A stretch of DNA of 64,000 nucleotides from a bacterium (GCA_026129405.1 JAHCID010000001.1:1023237-1087236), one strand, 5' to 3'. Counted from the stretch's first letter, positions 26,345 to 35,907 are shown. The notes: generated from the sequence alone by a model not told the origin. Numbers and translations: made by a program.

Positions 26345-26924
26345 ATGCGCTGCTTCGTCGCCGTCGAGGTCCCGGAGGACGTCCGCGCCGCGCTGGCGTG
26401 CGCGCAGGAGCGCCTGCGCGCCGCCGCGCCGCGGGCCGACGTGCGCTGGAGCGACGCCGCCAAGCTGCACCTGACGCTGCGCTTCCTCGGCGAGGTGGTG
26501 TCCGCACGGATCGCGTCGATCGAGGACGCGCTGCGCCTGGTCGCCGCCCGCCACGGGCCGCTCGCGCTCGCGGCCGGCGGCCTCGGCGCCGCTTCCCCGG
26601 CCCCAGCGCGGCCGCGCGTCCTCTGGGCCGGGGTGGGCGGCGATCTGCGCTGACCTTGGGCTGCTCGCGGCCGACGTCGAGCGCACGCTCGCGCCGCTCG
26701 GCTTCCCGCACGAGGCGCGGCCGTTCCGCCCGCACCTGACGCTCGCCCGCGTCCGCTCGCCGCGCGGCGTGGCCCGGGTGACGGCGGCGTTCGCGGCCGT
26801 CGGGACGGCTCCCTTCGGCGCCTGGACGGCGGACGCGCTGACGCTCTTCCGCAGCCATCTCGGCGCCGGCGGCTCGACCTACGAGCCGCTGGCACATGTG
26901 CCGCTCGGCGTCGTCAGCGGCTGA
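26345..26924 (+). pseudogene. thpR: RNA 2',3'-cyclic phosphodiesterase (ThpR/LigT), interrupted by a frameshift
   Basis: The first part, from ATG-26345, reads MRCFVAVEVPEDVRAALAC and holds the first catalytic HxTx motif (LHLTLRFLGE, H42). It stops at 26653. The rest of the protein continues in the +1 frame from about 26649 (DLGLLAADVERTLAPLGF) with the second motif RPHLTLARVRS and ends at a TGA at 26924. Both halves are well conserved, so one base near 26648 has been gained (or two lost). The disruption is recent or is a sequence error. Confidence 0.85.
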
Positions 26925-27013
26925 CCGCGTGGGGCGCGAATGCTCCGGAGAAAGGCACGGCCACGGCTGGAGACTCCGAAACGCGCAGAGTAGAGTGGGC
27001 GCCATTCGAGACC

Positions 27014-27030
27014 CGTCACAGGACGTGACG
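27014..27030 (+). promoter_or_regulatory. Inverted repeat in the recA leader
   Basis: CGTCAC-N5-GTGACG between a weak -10 candidate TAGAGT (26991-26996) and the recA start. Possibly a repressor site or RNA hairpin. It is not the same sequence as either inverted repeat at lexA. Confidence 0.3.
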
Positions 27031-27052
27031 GCGGCGGGGAGGGACTTCCAAG

Positions 27053-28168
<1,116 letters not shown>

Positions 28169-28174
28169 GCACAC

Positions 28175-29326
28175 GTGGAGCTGGATGCGATCCTGCGCGA
28201 GGCGGTCACCCGGAACGCGTCGGACATTCACCTGAAGGCGGGCACGGCGCCCATCTTCCGGATCAACGGCACGCTCACGCGCTGGGACGACGGCGGTCAC
28301 ATCGATCGTGACGCCATGGTGGCGCTCACCCAGCAGCTGCTCGACGACTACCACGTCGGTCGGCTGAAGGAGAACCTCCAGGTCGACGTGGGCTACGGCA
28401 CCCCCGAGCTGGGGCGCTTCCGCGTCAACGTGTTCTATCAGCGCGGTGCGCTCCAGGCGGCGCTGCGTCTGATCCCGGCGCGCGTGCGGCGCGTGAACGA
28501 GCTGCACCTGCCGCCGGTCATCGAGCGCATCGCCGAGGAGCACCGCGGGCTCATCCTCGTCACGGGGACGACCGGCAGCGGCAAATCGACCACGCTCGCG
28601 GCGATGATCGACCACGTCAATCGTGCCACCGACAAGCACATCATCACCATCGAGGACCCGATCGAGTACCTGCACAGCGACGACCTCTCGATCATCACCC
28701 AGCGCGAGATCGGCGCCGACTGCACGAGCTTCGCGGCCGGCCTGCGCGGTGCGCTGCGCCAGGACCCCGACATCATCCTCGTCGGCGAGATGCGCGACCT
28801 CGAGACCATCGAGACCGCCATCCTCGCGGCCGAGACCGGTCACCTCGTCATGTCCACGGTGCACACCCTCGACGCGACGGAGACCGTCACCCGCGTCATC
28901 TCCGCGTTCCCCGAGCATGCGCGCGGTCAGGCCCGCCTGATCCTCGCCAGCATCATCAAGGGCATCATCAGCCAGCGTCTCGTGCCGCGCGCCGACGGCA
29001 CCGGCATGGTGCCCGCCGTCGAGGTCCTCGTCTCCACCGGTCTGGTGCGCGAGTGCATCCAGATCCCGGAGCGCACGCGCGAGCTGCGCGACGTCATCGC
29101 GCGCGGCTTCACGACCTACGGCATGCAGACGTTCGACCAGTCGCTGATGGGCCTCTGGCGCGAGAACCTCATCACCTTCGAGGAAGCGATGGCGCAGGCG
29201 ACCAACCCGGACGACTTCGCGCTGAAGGCGCGCGGCATCTCGTCCACCAGCGACTCGCGCTGGGACGACTTCGACCACGACACCAATGCCGTCGAAGAGG
29301 AGTCGATCAAGGTCGACCGCTTCTGA
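28175..29326 (+). CDS. pilT: Type IV pilus retraction ATPase PilT
   Basis: 383 residues from a GTG start, 6 nt after recA. Typical PilT features: N-terminal [20 protein letters not shown], intact Walker [10 protein letters not shown] (131-139), Asp box [11 protein letters not shown], Walker [20 protein letters not shown] and the His box [16 protein letters not shown]. Unlike the PilB-like protein at 12741, all catalytic residues are present. PilT depolymerises pilin to retract pili. No pilin or assembly genes are close. The stop lies 41 nt inside recX. Confidence 0.93.
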   Translation: MELDAILREAVTRNASDIHLKAGTAPIFRINGTLTRWDDGGHIDRDAMVALTQQLLDDYHVGRLKENLQVDVGYGTPELGRFRVNVFYQRGALQAALRLIPARVRRVNELHLPPVIERIAEEHRGLILVTGTTGSGKSTTLAAMIDHVNRATDKHIITIEDPIEYLHSDDLSIITQREIGADCTSFAAGLRGALRQDPDIILVGEMRDLETIETAILAAETGHLVMSTVHTLDATETVTRVISAFPEHARGQARLILASIIKGIISQRLVPRADGTGMVPAVEVLVSTGLVRECIQIPERTRELRDVIARGFTTYGMQTFDQSLMGLWRENLITFEEAMAQATNPDDFALKARGISSTSDSRWDDFDHDTNAVEEESIKVDRF

Positions 29327-29777
29327 TCGCGAGGCGCCCCGGCGCACGCCCACGCCGCTCGACGTGGCGGCGGGCGTGCTCCGGCGGGCGCCGCGGTCCG
29401 CGGCCGATCTCGCCGAGCGCCTGGTCGCGAAGGGCTACCAGGTGGAGACGGCGGCGAAGACCGTCGCGCGCTCCACCGAGCTCGGCTGGGTGAACGACGC
29501 CCAGCTCGCCCTCGACCGGGCGCGCACCCTACGCCGCCGCGGAGCCGGGAGCCTGCGCATCGCGGCCGACCTCGAGGCGCGCGGCGTCGCCACGGCGCTG
29601 ATCGACGCGGCGGTGGCGGAGTCGCGGGGCGGCGAGTCCGAGGCCGTCTGGGCGCGGCGGGCGCTCGGGCACGCGCGCGCCGCCGATCCGCCCCGGGCCT
29701 GGCGGCTGCTCCTGTCGCGCGGCTTCCCCGAAGAGGTCGTTGCCGACGTGGTGCCGCTCCCCGACTCGGGGCACTGA
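29286..29777 (+). CDS. recX: Regulatory protein RecX
   Basis: 163 residues. Despite low identity the pattern LRRAPRSAADLAERLVAKGY, ELGWVNDAQLALDRARTLRRRG and IAADLEARGV is that of RecX three-helix repeats. RecX restrains RecA filaments. The ATG at 29286 overlaps the pilT end by 41 nt; the first conserved residues begin about 25 codons later, so a shorter start is possible. Its presence after pilT supports one transcript from recA. Confidence 0.85.
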   Translation: MPSKRSRSRSTASDREAPRRTPTPLDVAAGVLRRAPRSAADLAERLVAKGYQVETAAKTVARSTELGWVNDAQLALDRARTLRRRGAGSLRIAADLEARGVATALIDAAVAESRGGESEAVWARRALGHARAADPPRAWRLLLSRGFPEEVVADVVPLPDSGH

Positions 29778-29900
29778 CCAGCGCGCCCGGCGCTCCGCGC
29801 CGGCGCCGTCCCATCGCGCATGTGGGCGTGGAGACGCCCCCGATCGGACGGCCTGCCGGCGGCCGCGCGGCAGCCGATCGGTGCATGGCGTGGAATTGCG

Positions 29901-29929
29901 TTGCGGCCATCGAAGGCGGGCGTCTAGGC
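29901..29929 (+). promoter_or_regulatory. Promoter of the pectinacetylesterase-like gene
   Basis: TTGCGG (29901-29906), 17-nt spacer, TAGGCT (29924-29929). Unlike the leaderless cases, about 40 nt of leader follows and a Shine-Dalgarno GAAAGGA (29966-29972) precedes the ATG. Confidence 0.45.
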
Positions 29930-29977
29930 TTCGCCCCTTCGAGCCCGCGGCGCCTCCGCGGACGTGAAAGGACCCGA

Positions 29978-31822
29978 ATGCGAACGCCGCCCGTCGTGAC
30001 GCTCCTTGCCCTCCTCGCGGCCCCGGCCGCGTCCTTCGCCGGCCTCACCCCCGGCCAGCTGTGTGAGAAGACCGCCGGCGACACGCTGCGCAGCTGCGTG
30101 AAGAAGGCGTCGAAGCTGGCGCAGAAGTGCTACCAGACGGCCAGCGCCGCCTGTCCCGACACCGATCCGAAGCTGGTGAAGGAGATGGCGCGCATCGGCG
30201 GCAAGGTGCTGCCCAAGTGTCCGGACCCGGCGACCGTGCAGGCCGCGAGCTACGGGCCCGTGCTGACGCCGGCCGGCCTCGTCGAGCGTCTCGCGAGCGC
30301 CTGTACGCGCGCGGTGGCGAGCCTCGCGGCGCGCAGTGTCGGCGGCCCGCACGGGGCCGCGTACGGCTCGGCGTCGGCCGGCGATCGCAAGTGCCTCGAC
30401 GGCGCGTGGAAGGAGGGCCAGGGCCTCATCGACTACGCGATGAAGCAGCAGAGCACCTGCATCCGCAACGCCGGCGCCGGCAGGCCGTGCGACGCGGCCG
30501 GTGTGGCCGCGAAGATCGCGGCACGCGAAGCCAGGTCGGTCGCCAAGATCGGCGGCCGCTGCCCGACGCCGCTCGCGAGCCTCGTCGCCACCGACGCGGC
30601 GGTGTACGCGTCGCGCGCCCTCGCGCAGTCGCGCTGCCTCGTCGCCACCGCGCACGGCGTGACGACGCCGCTCGCGCTCGACTGCGGCCCGCGCGCCGCG
30701 GTGCCGGTGCCCGCGCGGGGCGTCGCGGTCAAGGTCGTCCTGCCGCACGCGGTCTTCGGCTCGCGCTGCGGCAACGGCAGCGACTACGCCTTCGACATGC
30801 GCCTCGCCCCCGTGGGTTTCCCGGTCGAGAACGTCGTCGTGCACATGTCGGGCGGCGGCTTCTGCGCCGACGGCCCGAGCTGCGCGGCGAGGAGCCCGGA
30901 CCTCTTCGAGGCGATGAGCGACACGCTGCCGAACGGCGGCATGATGTCGAGCACGCAAGCGACGAACCCGTTCCAGAACTGGACCAAGGTCGGCCTGCCG
31001 TACTGCACGCAGGACCTGCACCTCGGCGGCGGCGTGCCGACCGCGTATCCGGAGATGACCGTGCACCGCTACGGCGCGCTGAACGTTCGCGCCGCGCTCG
31101 GCTACGTGCGCGACGTGATCTGGGCGGTGATGGACGCCGACGACCCGCAGGGCTACCGCGCCGACCGCCCGCGCATGGTGTTCGCGGGCAGCTCGGCGGG
31201 CGGCTACGGTGCCGCCTACAACTACCACTGGGTGCTCGACGACCTCGGTTGGATCCACTCGACCTCGGTGCCCGACGCGGCGCTGGCGATGGACAACGGC
31301 ACGCCGCTCGGCGTGATCGCGATCGGCGCCGTTACGCTGCCGGCGACGTACCCCGGCTGGAACACGCTCCCGTTCCTGCCACCGTACTGCAAGGACCCGA
31401 GCTGCGCCGAGATATTCGACAACCTCGAGCTGGCGACGTCGCCGCGCCTCCTCGGCACGCCGGAGCAGCGCATGCTCAACGTCTCGAACCAGATCGACAA
31501 CACACAGCGGAACACGACGCTGTTCCCGTCGAACGGCGCCTTCGTGAACGCGCTGCGCGCGAACTACTGCAGCGTGCAGGGCACGCCCGGGATCTTCAGC
31601 TGGATCCGCGGCGTGCACACCCACATCCACGGGGAGCTCAACCAGGCCGACTGGAACACGGGCACCGCCGCCGGCGTCCTGCTGCGCGACTGGGTCGGCG
31701 GCGCCATGTCGAACCCCGCCGGGCTCGTCGACGCCGTCGAGACGGGTACGGTCGACGCCAACGTCAGCGGCGTGCTGCCGTTCCCCTGCGCCCTCGGCTC
31801 GCCGAGCGGCGCGTTCCTCTGA
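29978..31822 (+). CDS. Secreted Cys-rich protein with pectinacetylesterase/NOTUM-like hydrolase domain
   Basis: 614 residues. Signal peptide (MRTPPVVTLLALLAAPAASFA). Residues about 20-260 are a Cys/Lys-rich helical region (LCEKTAGDTLRSCVKKASKL, KCYQTASAACPD) with regularly spaced cysteines. Residues about 290-610 are a serine esterase of the pectinacetylesterase family: oxyanion strand HMSGGGFCADG, nucleophile S406 in AGSSAGGYGA, likely Asp in NQIDNTQ and His in HTHIHGE. Substrate unknown; in this fold enzymes deacetylate polysaccharides or remove lipids. ATG-29978 with GAAAGGA is preferred to 29822, which lies upstream of the promoter. Confidence 0.82.
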   Translation: MRTPPVVTLLALLAAPAASFAGLTPGQLCEKTAGDTLRSCVKKASKLAQKCYQTASAACPDTDPKLVKEMARIGGKVLPKCPDPATVQAASYGPVLTPAGLVERLASACTRAVASLAARSVGGPHGAAYGSASAGDRKCLDGAWKEGQGLIDYAMKQQSTCIRNAGAGRPCDAAGVAAKIAAREARSVAKIGGRCPTPLASLVATDAAVYASRALAQSRCLVATAHGVTTPLALDCGPRAAVPVPARGVAVKVVLPHAVFGSRCGNGSDYAFDMRLAPVGFPVENVVVHMSGGGFCADGPSCAARSPDLFEAMSDTLPNGGMMSSTQATNPFQNWTKVGLPYCTQDLHLGGGVPTAYPEMTVHRYGALNVRAALGYVRDVIWAVMDADDPQGYRADRPRMVFAGSSAGGYGAAYNYHWVLDDLGWIHSTSVPDAALAMDNGTPLGVIAIGAVTLPATYPGWNTLPFLPPYCKDPSCAEIFDNLELATSPRLLGTPEQRMLNVSNQIDNTQRNTTLFPSNGAFVNALRANYCSVQGTPGIFSWIRGVHTHIHGELNQADWNTGTAAGVLLRDWVGGAMSNPAGLVDAVETGTVDANVSGVLPFPCALGSPSGAFL

Positions 31823-31836
31823 GGACGACGCGTGGG

Positions 31837-31863
31837 GACGCCGGCGCGCGATGCGCCGGCGTC
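31837..31863. terminator. Hairpin between convergent genes
   Basis: GACGCCGGCGC (31837-31847) pairs perfectly with GCGCCGGCGTC (31853-31863) around a 5-nt loop, between the stops of the esterase gene and the DUF4336 gene. No T-run on either strand. Confidence 0.5.
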
Positions 31864-32551
31864 ACCCGCGCAGCAACCAGGCGTAGCCCTCGCGCAGCAA
31901 GCGGTTGCCGTCGCGCTCCTGCACGTCGCCGTGGGCGACGATCACGCGGTCGAAGTTCCATGCGAGGATGCGCTCCAGGCTGGCGCGCGCCTTTTCCCGG
32001 TCGCGGATGAGCAGCGGATCGAGCTTGGATGGTCCGAAGTAGCCGTAGCTGCGCACCAGCGACATCAGCAGGCGGGTCGCCGTCGCGGTGCGCTCGCGGA
32101 AGTTGAAGGCGAGGTCGCAGGTGACGAGCGTCCGGCTCGCGCGGTGGTAGAAGGCGACCTCGTTCTCGTAGGGCCGGCCGCGGAAGAACGTCTGGTCGAC
32201 CTCGCCGCGCCATTCCTCCGGCGCCTCGTCGCCGAGGAGATCGACGTACCGGAGGTCGGGACGCTTCAGCTGGAGGCCGGGCGCGATCCACAGGCGCGCG
32301 CCGGGATACGCCGTCGCGACGTCGCCGGCGTAGAGGTGATGGACGCGGTTCGGCGCGACGGCGTACGCGACCGAGCCGAGCGCGTCGAGCTCCGCGCGCA
32401 ACGCGCCGTCGAGCGGCAGCGGCGAGTGCAGCAGCAGGCGGCCCTCGGGCAGGCGGATCACGGTCATCCGCGCGCCCACCTCCAGGCCGAAGAACCGCTG
32501 GGGGCGCTCCGCCACCCACAGGTCGGACGCGATCTCGCGCAGGACCGCCAT
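31862..32551 (-). CDS. DUF4336 protein (metallo-beta-lactamase-like fold)
   Basis: 229 residues. Starts MAVLREIASDLWVAERPQRF and contains the family pattern TVIRLPEGRLLLHSPLPLD, AVAPNRVHHLYAGDVATAYP and VIVAHGDV. DUF4336 proteins look like a reduced metallo-beta-lactamase fold; here the HH (VHHLY) and late H (AHGD) remain, but the full HxHxDH is absent, so catalysis is doubtful. No Shine-Dalgarno or clear promoter is seen upstream. Divergent from the crotonase operon. Confidence 0.78.
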   Translation of the reverse strand: MAVLREIASDLWVAERPQRFFGLEVGARMTVIRLPEGRLLLHSPLPLDGALRAELDALGSVAYAVAPNRVHHLYAGDVATAYPGARLWIAPGLQLKRPDLRYVDLLGDEAPEEWRGEVDQTFFRGRPYENEVAFYHRASRTLVTCDLAFNFRERTATATRLLMSLVRSYGYFGPSKLDPLLIRDREKARASLERILAWNFDRVIVAHGDVQERDGNRLLREGYAWLLRG

Positions 32552-32815
32552 CGTCAGCGACCCTGCGGCGGCGCACCGCCGCCGCGCCGGCGTGCATCGC
32601 TGGTGCCGCGTCTTCCGCTCGCTTCGTCGCGGGGGCTTCCCATGGCGTCATCGGACATGATCCGGTCCGCCAACGGAAGCGCCGCGGGCGCGCGCGGCGG
32701 GCTCGACCGTCGCCGCGTCGCGCGCGGCGCCGCGCGGTCGGCGCCGCCGGACGTCGGCCGGCGCTTCTCGCGCGTGGGCGGGTGGGTTCGGGGACCGCGC
32801 CGCGCTGCGTCCCGG
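32552..32815. other. Intergenic region without a gene
   Basis: Between the divergent DUF4336 and crotonase genes (332 nt in total with the next feature). I see no ORF with a ribosome site, no RNA gene and no repeat in this part; it presumably contains the minus-strand promoter, which I could not place. Confidence 0.5.
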
Positions 32816-32861
32816 TTGACTCGTGAATCCGCATTCACTACCGATGTGAATCGCGGTTCAC
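32816..32861 (+). promoter_or_regulatory. Crotonase-Rieske-tetR promoter with two palindromic operators
   Basis: Promoter TTGACT (32816-32821), 17-nt spacer, TACCGA (32839-32844). Operator 1, GTGAATCCGCATTCAC (32823-32838), has perfect 6-bp arms and fills the spacer. Operator 2, GTGAATCGCGGTTCAC (32846-32861), has the same outer bases and covers the expected transcription start. Centres are 23 bp apart. The layout fits steric repression by a TetR dimer pair, and a TetR gene ends this operon. Confidence 0.7.
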
Positions 32862-32883
32862 CGCCAACCAGGAGGGCGCGACC

Positions 32884-33657
32884 ATGCCGGTACACTACGA
32901 AGCCGACGGCGCCATCGTCGTCGTCACGCTCGATCGACCCGAGGTGGGCAACGCCGTCGATCGTCCCACCGCCGACGCGCTCGCCGACGCGTTCCGCCGC
33001 TTCGACGCCGATCCCGCACTCGCCGTCGCGGTGCTCACCGGCGCCGGCGGCCGCTTCTGCTGCGGCGCCGACCTGAAGGCGATGCGCGCGGGCGACGCCG
33101 CCCGCATCACGCGCGTCGCGCCGGACGGCGACGGGCCCGTCGGCCCGACGCGCATGCTGCTCGACAAGCCGGTGATCGCCGCGGTCGAGGGCTACGCGGT
33201 CGCGGGCGGGCTCGAGCTGGCGGCGTGGTGCGACCTGCGCGTCGCCGCGACCGACGCGGTGTTCGGCGTCTTCTGCCGGCGCTGGGGCATCCCGCTGATG
33301 GACGGCGGCACGGTCCGCCTGCCGCGCCTCGTGGGGCAGAGCCACGCGCTCGATCTGATCCTCACCGGACGCGGCGTCTCGGGCGACGAGGCGCTGCGGA
33401 TGGGTCTCGCGAATCGGCTCGTGCCGCCGGGCCGCGCGCTCCCGGAAGCGGTGACCCTCGCGCGCGAGATCGCGGCGCGGCCGCAGGCGGCGCTGCGCAC
33501 CGACCGGCGCTCCGCCCACGAGCAGTGGAGCCTCGACCTCGACGCCGCGCTCCTCGCCGAGTACCACCACGGCGTGCGCGCGATCGCGAGCGGCGAGCTC
33601 GCCGGCGGACTCGACGCGTATGCCGCAGGCGCCTGGCGCAGCGGGACGGGGGCGTGA
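32884..33657 (+). CDS. Crotonase / enoyl-CoA hydratase-family protein
   Basis: 257 residues from ATG-32884, preceded by AGGAGGG. Oxyanion-hole motifs GGRFCCGADLKAM and VEGYAVAGGLELAAWCD are present. At the first catalytic position the usual FxxPE is replaced by GVFCRRWGIPLMDGGTVRLPRL, a sequence typical of a crotonase branch lacking that glutamate, so hydratase activity should not be assumed. First gene of the operon with a Rieske protein and TetR; an acyl-CoA catabolic role is inferred. Confidence 0.88.
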   Translation: MPVHYEADGAIVVVTLDRPEVGNAVDRPTADALADAFRRFDADPALAVAVLTGAGGRFCCGADLKAMRAGDAARITRVAPDGDGPVGPTRMLLDKPVIAAVEGYAVAGGLELAAWCDLRVAATDAVFGVFCRRWGIPLMDGGTVRLPRLVGQSHALDLILTGRGVSGDEALRMGLANRLVPPGRALPEAVTLAREIAARPQAALRTDRRSAHEQWSLDLDAALLAEYHHGVRAIASGELAGGLDAYAAGAWRSGTGA

Positions 33658-33661
33658 CGCG

Positions 33662-34789
33662 ATGACGCCCCTCGCCGACGACCCCACGGTGGTGCAGCGC
33701 CTGCTCGATCACCTCGACCGCAAGACGACCGATCTCGGCGACGCGGTCTGGCGGGAGCCGGTCGCGCACTACCGCTCGGAGGCGCGCTTCGCGGCCGAGC
33801 GCACCCGCGTGCTGCGCCGCCATCCGACCCCGTTCTGTCCCTCGGCGGCGCTGCCCGAGCCCGGCTCCTACGTCGCGCGCACGGCCGCCGGCACGCCGCT
33901 CGTTGCCGTGCGCGGCGACGACGGCCGCGTGCGCGTCTTTCGCAACGCCTGCCGTCATCGCGGCACGCCGCTCGCCGACGACGGCGCGGGCTGCGAGCGG
34001 GCGCTCGTCTGCCGCTACCACGGCTGGACCTACGAGCTCGACGGCGCGCTCCGTCACGTGCCCGACCGGCACGGCTTCCCCGGCCTCGACGAGCGCGCCA
34101 TGGGCCTCGTGCCCGTCGCCGCCGTCGAGCGCGAGGGCCTCGTCTTCGTGACCCAGGACGCGCCGGGCGCCGAGCCGGGCGACCTGCCGACGCTGATCCC
34201 GTCGCGCTTCCGCCTCCTCGGCTTCGGCGAGATCGACGTGCCGGCCAACTGGAAGGTGGTCGTCGAGGGCTTCCTCGAGGGCTATCACATCCGCTCGACG
34301 CACCCCGGGACGTTCTTCCCGCTCCAGTTCGACAACGTGAACGTCGTCGAGCGCTTCGGGCCGAACAGCCGGGTCGCCTTCCCGTTCCGGGCGATCGACA
34401 AGCTGCGGGCCGTGTCGCCCGCCGAGCGCTCCGCCGACGGCAAGCTCACCTACGTCTACCACCTCTTCCCGAACGTCATGGTGGCGACGTTCCCGGCGCG
34501 CATCTTCGTCGTGATGCTGGAGCCGCTCGCCGTCGACCGCACGCGCTTCGCCACGTATCTGCTCAGCGATCGTGCCGCCGACGACGCGCCGGCGCAGGCC
34601 TACCTCGCGCAGGCGGGCGCGCTCGTCGAGCGCGGCGGCGCCGAAGACCGCGAGGTGGCCTGCGCCATCCAGCGCGGCCTGGCCAGCGGCGCGAACGAGG
34701 TCTTCACGTTCGGGCTCTTCGAGGCCGCGATCGTGCACTTCCACCGGACGCTGCACGCGCTCATCGACGGGCCGGGAGCGCCGGCGTGA
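33662..34789 (+). CDS. Rieske 2Fe-2S aromatic-ring-hydroxylating-type oxygenase
   Basis: 375 residues. The Rieske cluster is C97-x-H99-x17-C117-x2-H120 (CRHRG and CRYHGW). The catalytic-domain iron site is in NWKVVVEGFLEGYHIRSTHP with its two histidines. The family dioxygenates or demethylates aromatic or quaternary-ammonium substrates with an external reductase, which is not encoded here. Start ATG-33662 is 4 nt after the crotonase stop. The stop overlaps the tetR start (GTGA). Confidence 0.92.
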   Translation: MTPLADDPTVVQRLLDHLDRKTTDLGDAVWREPVAHYRSEARFAAERTRVLRRHPTPFCPSAALPEPGSYVARTAAGTPLVAVRGDDGRVRVFRNACRHRGTPLADDGAGCERALVCRYHGWTYELDGALRHVPDRHGFPGLDERAMGLVPVAAVEREGLVFVTQDAPGAEPGDLPTLIPSRFRLLGFGEIDVPANWKVVVEGFLEGYHIRSTHPGTFFPLQFDNVNVVERFGPNSRVAFPFRAIDKLRAVSPAERSADGKLTYVYHLFPNVMVATFPARIFVVMLEPLAVDRTRFATYLLSDRAADDAPAQAYLAQAGALVERGGAEDREVACAIQRGLASGANEVFTFGLFEAAIVHFHRTLHALIDGPGAPA

Positions 34790-35550
34790 GCGCTCGCGGC
34801 GGCGGCACGACGCGCGGCGCGGGCGCGCCGGTGTGGCGGCGGCGCGGGCGCGTGAAGGCGCGCTCGCAGCCGCGCGGGCGGGGGGGGGGGGGGGGCGGCA
34901 GGGGGGGGGGGCCGCGCCGCGGCGGGTCGCCGCGCGTCCCGACCCGCACGCGCCTGGTCGACGCCGCGCGCACGCTGCTCGAAGAGGGCGGCTACGCCGC
35001 CGCGTCCGTGCAGGCGATCGCCGCGCGGGCCGGCGTCGCCGCAGGGGCCATGTACCGGCATTTCCCGTCGAAGGCCGATCTCTTCGTCGACGTCTTTCGC
35101 GACGCCGCCAAGCGCGACATGGCCGCCGTCGACGAGGCGGCGTCGACGGCGGGCTGCGTCGCGCGGCTCGAAGCCGCGGTCGCGGCGCACGCGCGCGGTG
35201 CGCTGCGGCACCGGCGCCTGGCGTGGGCGCTGCTGCACGAGCCGGTCGAGCCGCTCGTCGACGCCGAGCGGCTCGCCTACCGGCGCACGTATTGCCGGCA
35301 CATGGCGGGCCTGCTGCGCCAGGCGGTCGCGGCCGGCGAGATCCCCGAGCAGAACGTCGAGCTCAGCGCCGCCGCCGTCGTGGGCGCCATCGCCGAGGCG
35401 CTGGTGGGGCCGCTGTCGCCCGTCGCCGGGCAGACCGCGAGCGAGGAGGAGATCGTGGCGACGCTCGTGCGCTTCTGTCGTCGCAGCGTCGGCGCGCCCG
35501 ACGTCCCCGCCCTGCGCCGCGTGCCCGATCGCGCCGGCCGCCAGCTCTGA
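34786..35550 (+). CDS. TetR-family regulator with a poly-G-encoded N-terminal tail
   Basis: 254 residues as assembled. The HTH is conventional: LVDAARTLLEEGGYAAASVQ, IAARAGVAAGAMYRHFPSKADLF. It is preceded by about 50 Arg/Gly residues encoded partly by runs of 16 and 11 G. The GTG start overlaps the Rieske stop. No ATG or GTG occurs between the G runs and the HTH, so a one-base slip would abolish the regulator. It is the natural candidate to bind the two operators at 32823-32861 and control its own operon. Confidence 0.88.
   Translation: MSARGGGTTRGAGAPVWRRRGRVKARSQPRGRGGGGGGRGGGPRRGGSPRVPTRTRLVDAARTLLEEGGYAAASVQAIAARAGVAAGAMYRHFPSKADLFVDVFRDAAKRDMAAVDEAASTAGCVARLEAAVAAHARGALRHRRLAWALLHEPVEPLVDAERLAYRRTYCRHMAGLLRQAVAAGEIPEQNVELSAAAVVGAIAEALVGPLSPVAGQTASEEEIVATLVRFCRRSVGAPDVPALRRVPDRAGRQL
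34880..34911 (+). repeat. Two poly-G tracts (G16 and G11) inside the tetR reading frame
   Basis: G runs at 34880-34895 and 34901-34911 separated by CGGCA. They lie in the N-terminal tail of the TetR gene. Such runs slip readily during replication and during sequencing; they can also form G-quadruplexes. Confidence 0.9.
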
Positions 35551-35577
35551 CCGGCGCTACCCGCCGGCGTGGGCGGC

Positions 35578-35907
35578 CTACTGCGCCGCCGGCGGATCGA
35601 CGCGCGAGACGGTGTAGGGGGTGCCCTCGAGCGCCTCGGCGCACGCGGCCTGCGTCAGCGTGACGCCGGGCTTCGTGGTCACCATCGCGGCCTTGTGCTC
35701 GAAATCGACGCGGACGGTCTCGACGCCGTCGACGTCCTCGAGCTTGCTCTTCACCGTCGGGCCGCAGCCGTCGGGGCACATCATGCCGTCGATGCCGACG
35801 GTCCAGGCGTTGGGGTCGACGGCCTCGCCGGCGAGGAGCGGGCGGGCGGCGACGAGCATGGCGAGCGCGACGAGGAGGCGGCAGAGCGCGACGGTGCGGC
35901 GGGTCAT
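35578..35907 (-). CDS. Exported heavy-metal-associated (HMA) domain protein
   Basis: 109 residues. Signal peptide LLVALAMLVAARPLLAGEA, then an HMA-like beta-alpha-beta-beta-alpha-beta fold with GIDGMMCPDGCGPTVKSKLEDVDGVETVRVDFEHKAA. The metal site is C-P-D-G-C (Cys-x3-Cys), not the usual CxxC. Probably a periplasmic copper or mercury carrier. ATG-35907 is preferred to the longer 35973 start because it begins the signal peptide and has a TAGCCG hexamer 8 nt upstream. Confidence 0.8.
   Translation of the reverse strand: MTRRTVALCRLLVALAMLVAARPLLAGEAVDPNAWTVGIDGMMCPDGCGPTVKSKLEDVDGVETVRVDFEHKAAMVTTKPGVTLTQAACAEALEGTPYTVSRVDPPAAQ

Noticed and set aside
29887-29902. Sigma-54 promoter (TGGCGTGGAATTGCG)
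   Set aside because: GG and GC are 9 nt apart instead of 10, and a sigma-70-like pair fits better immediately downstream.
34880-34911. CRISPR or tandem-repeat array
   Set aside because: Simple G homopolymers without spacers or repeat units.
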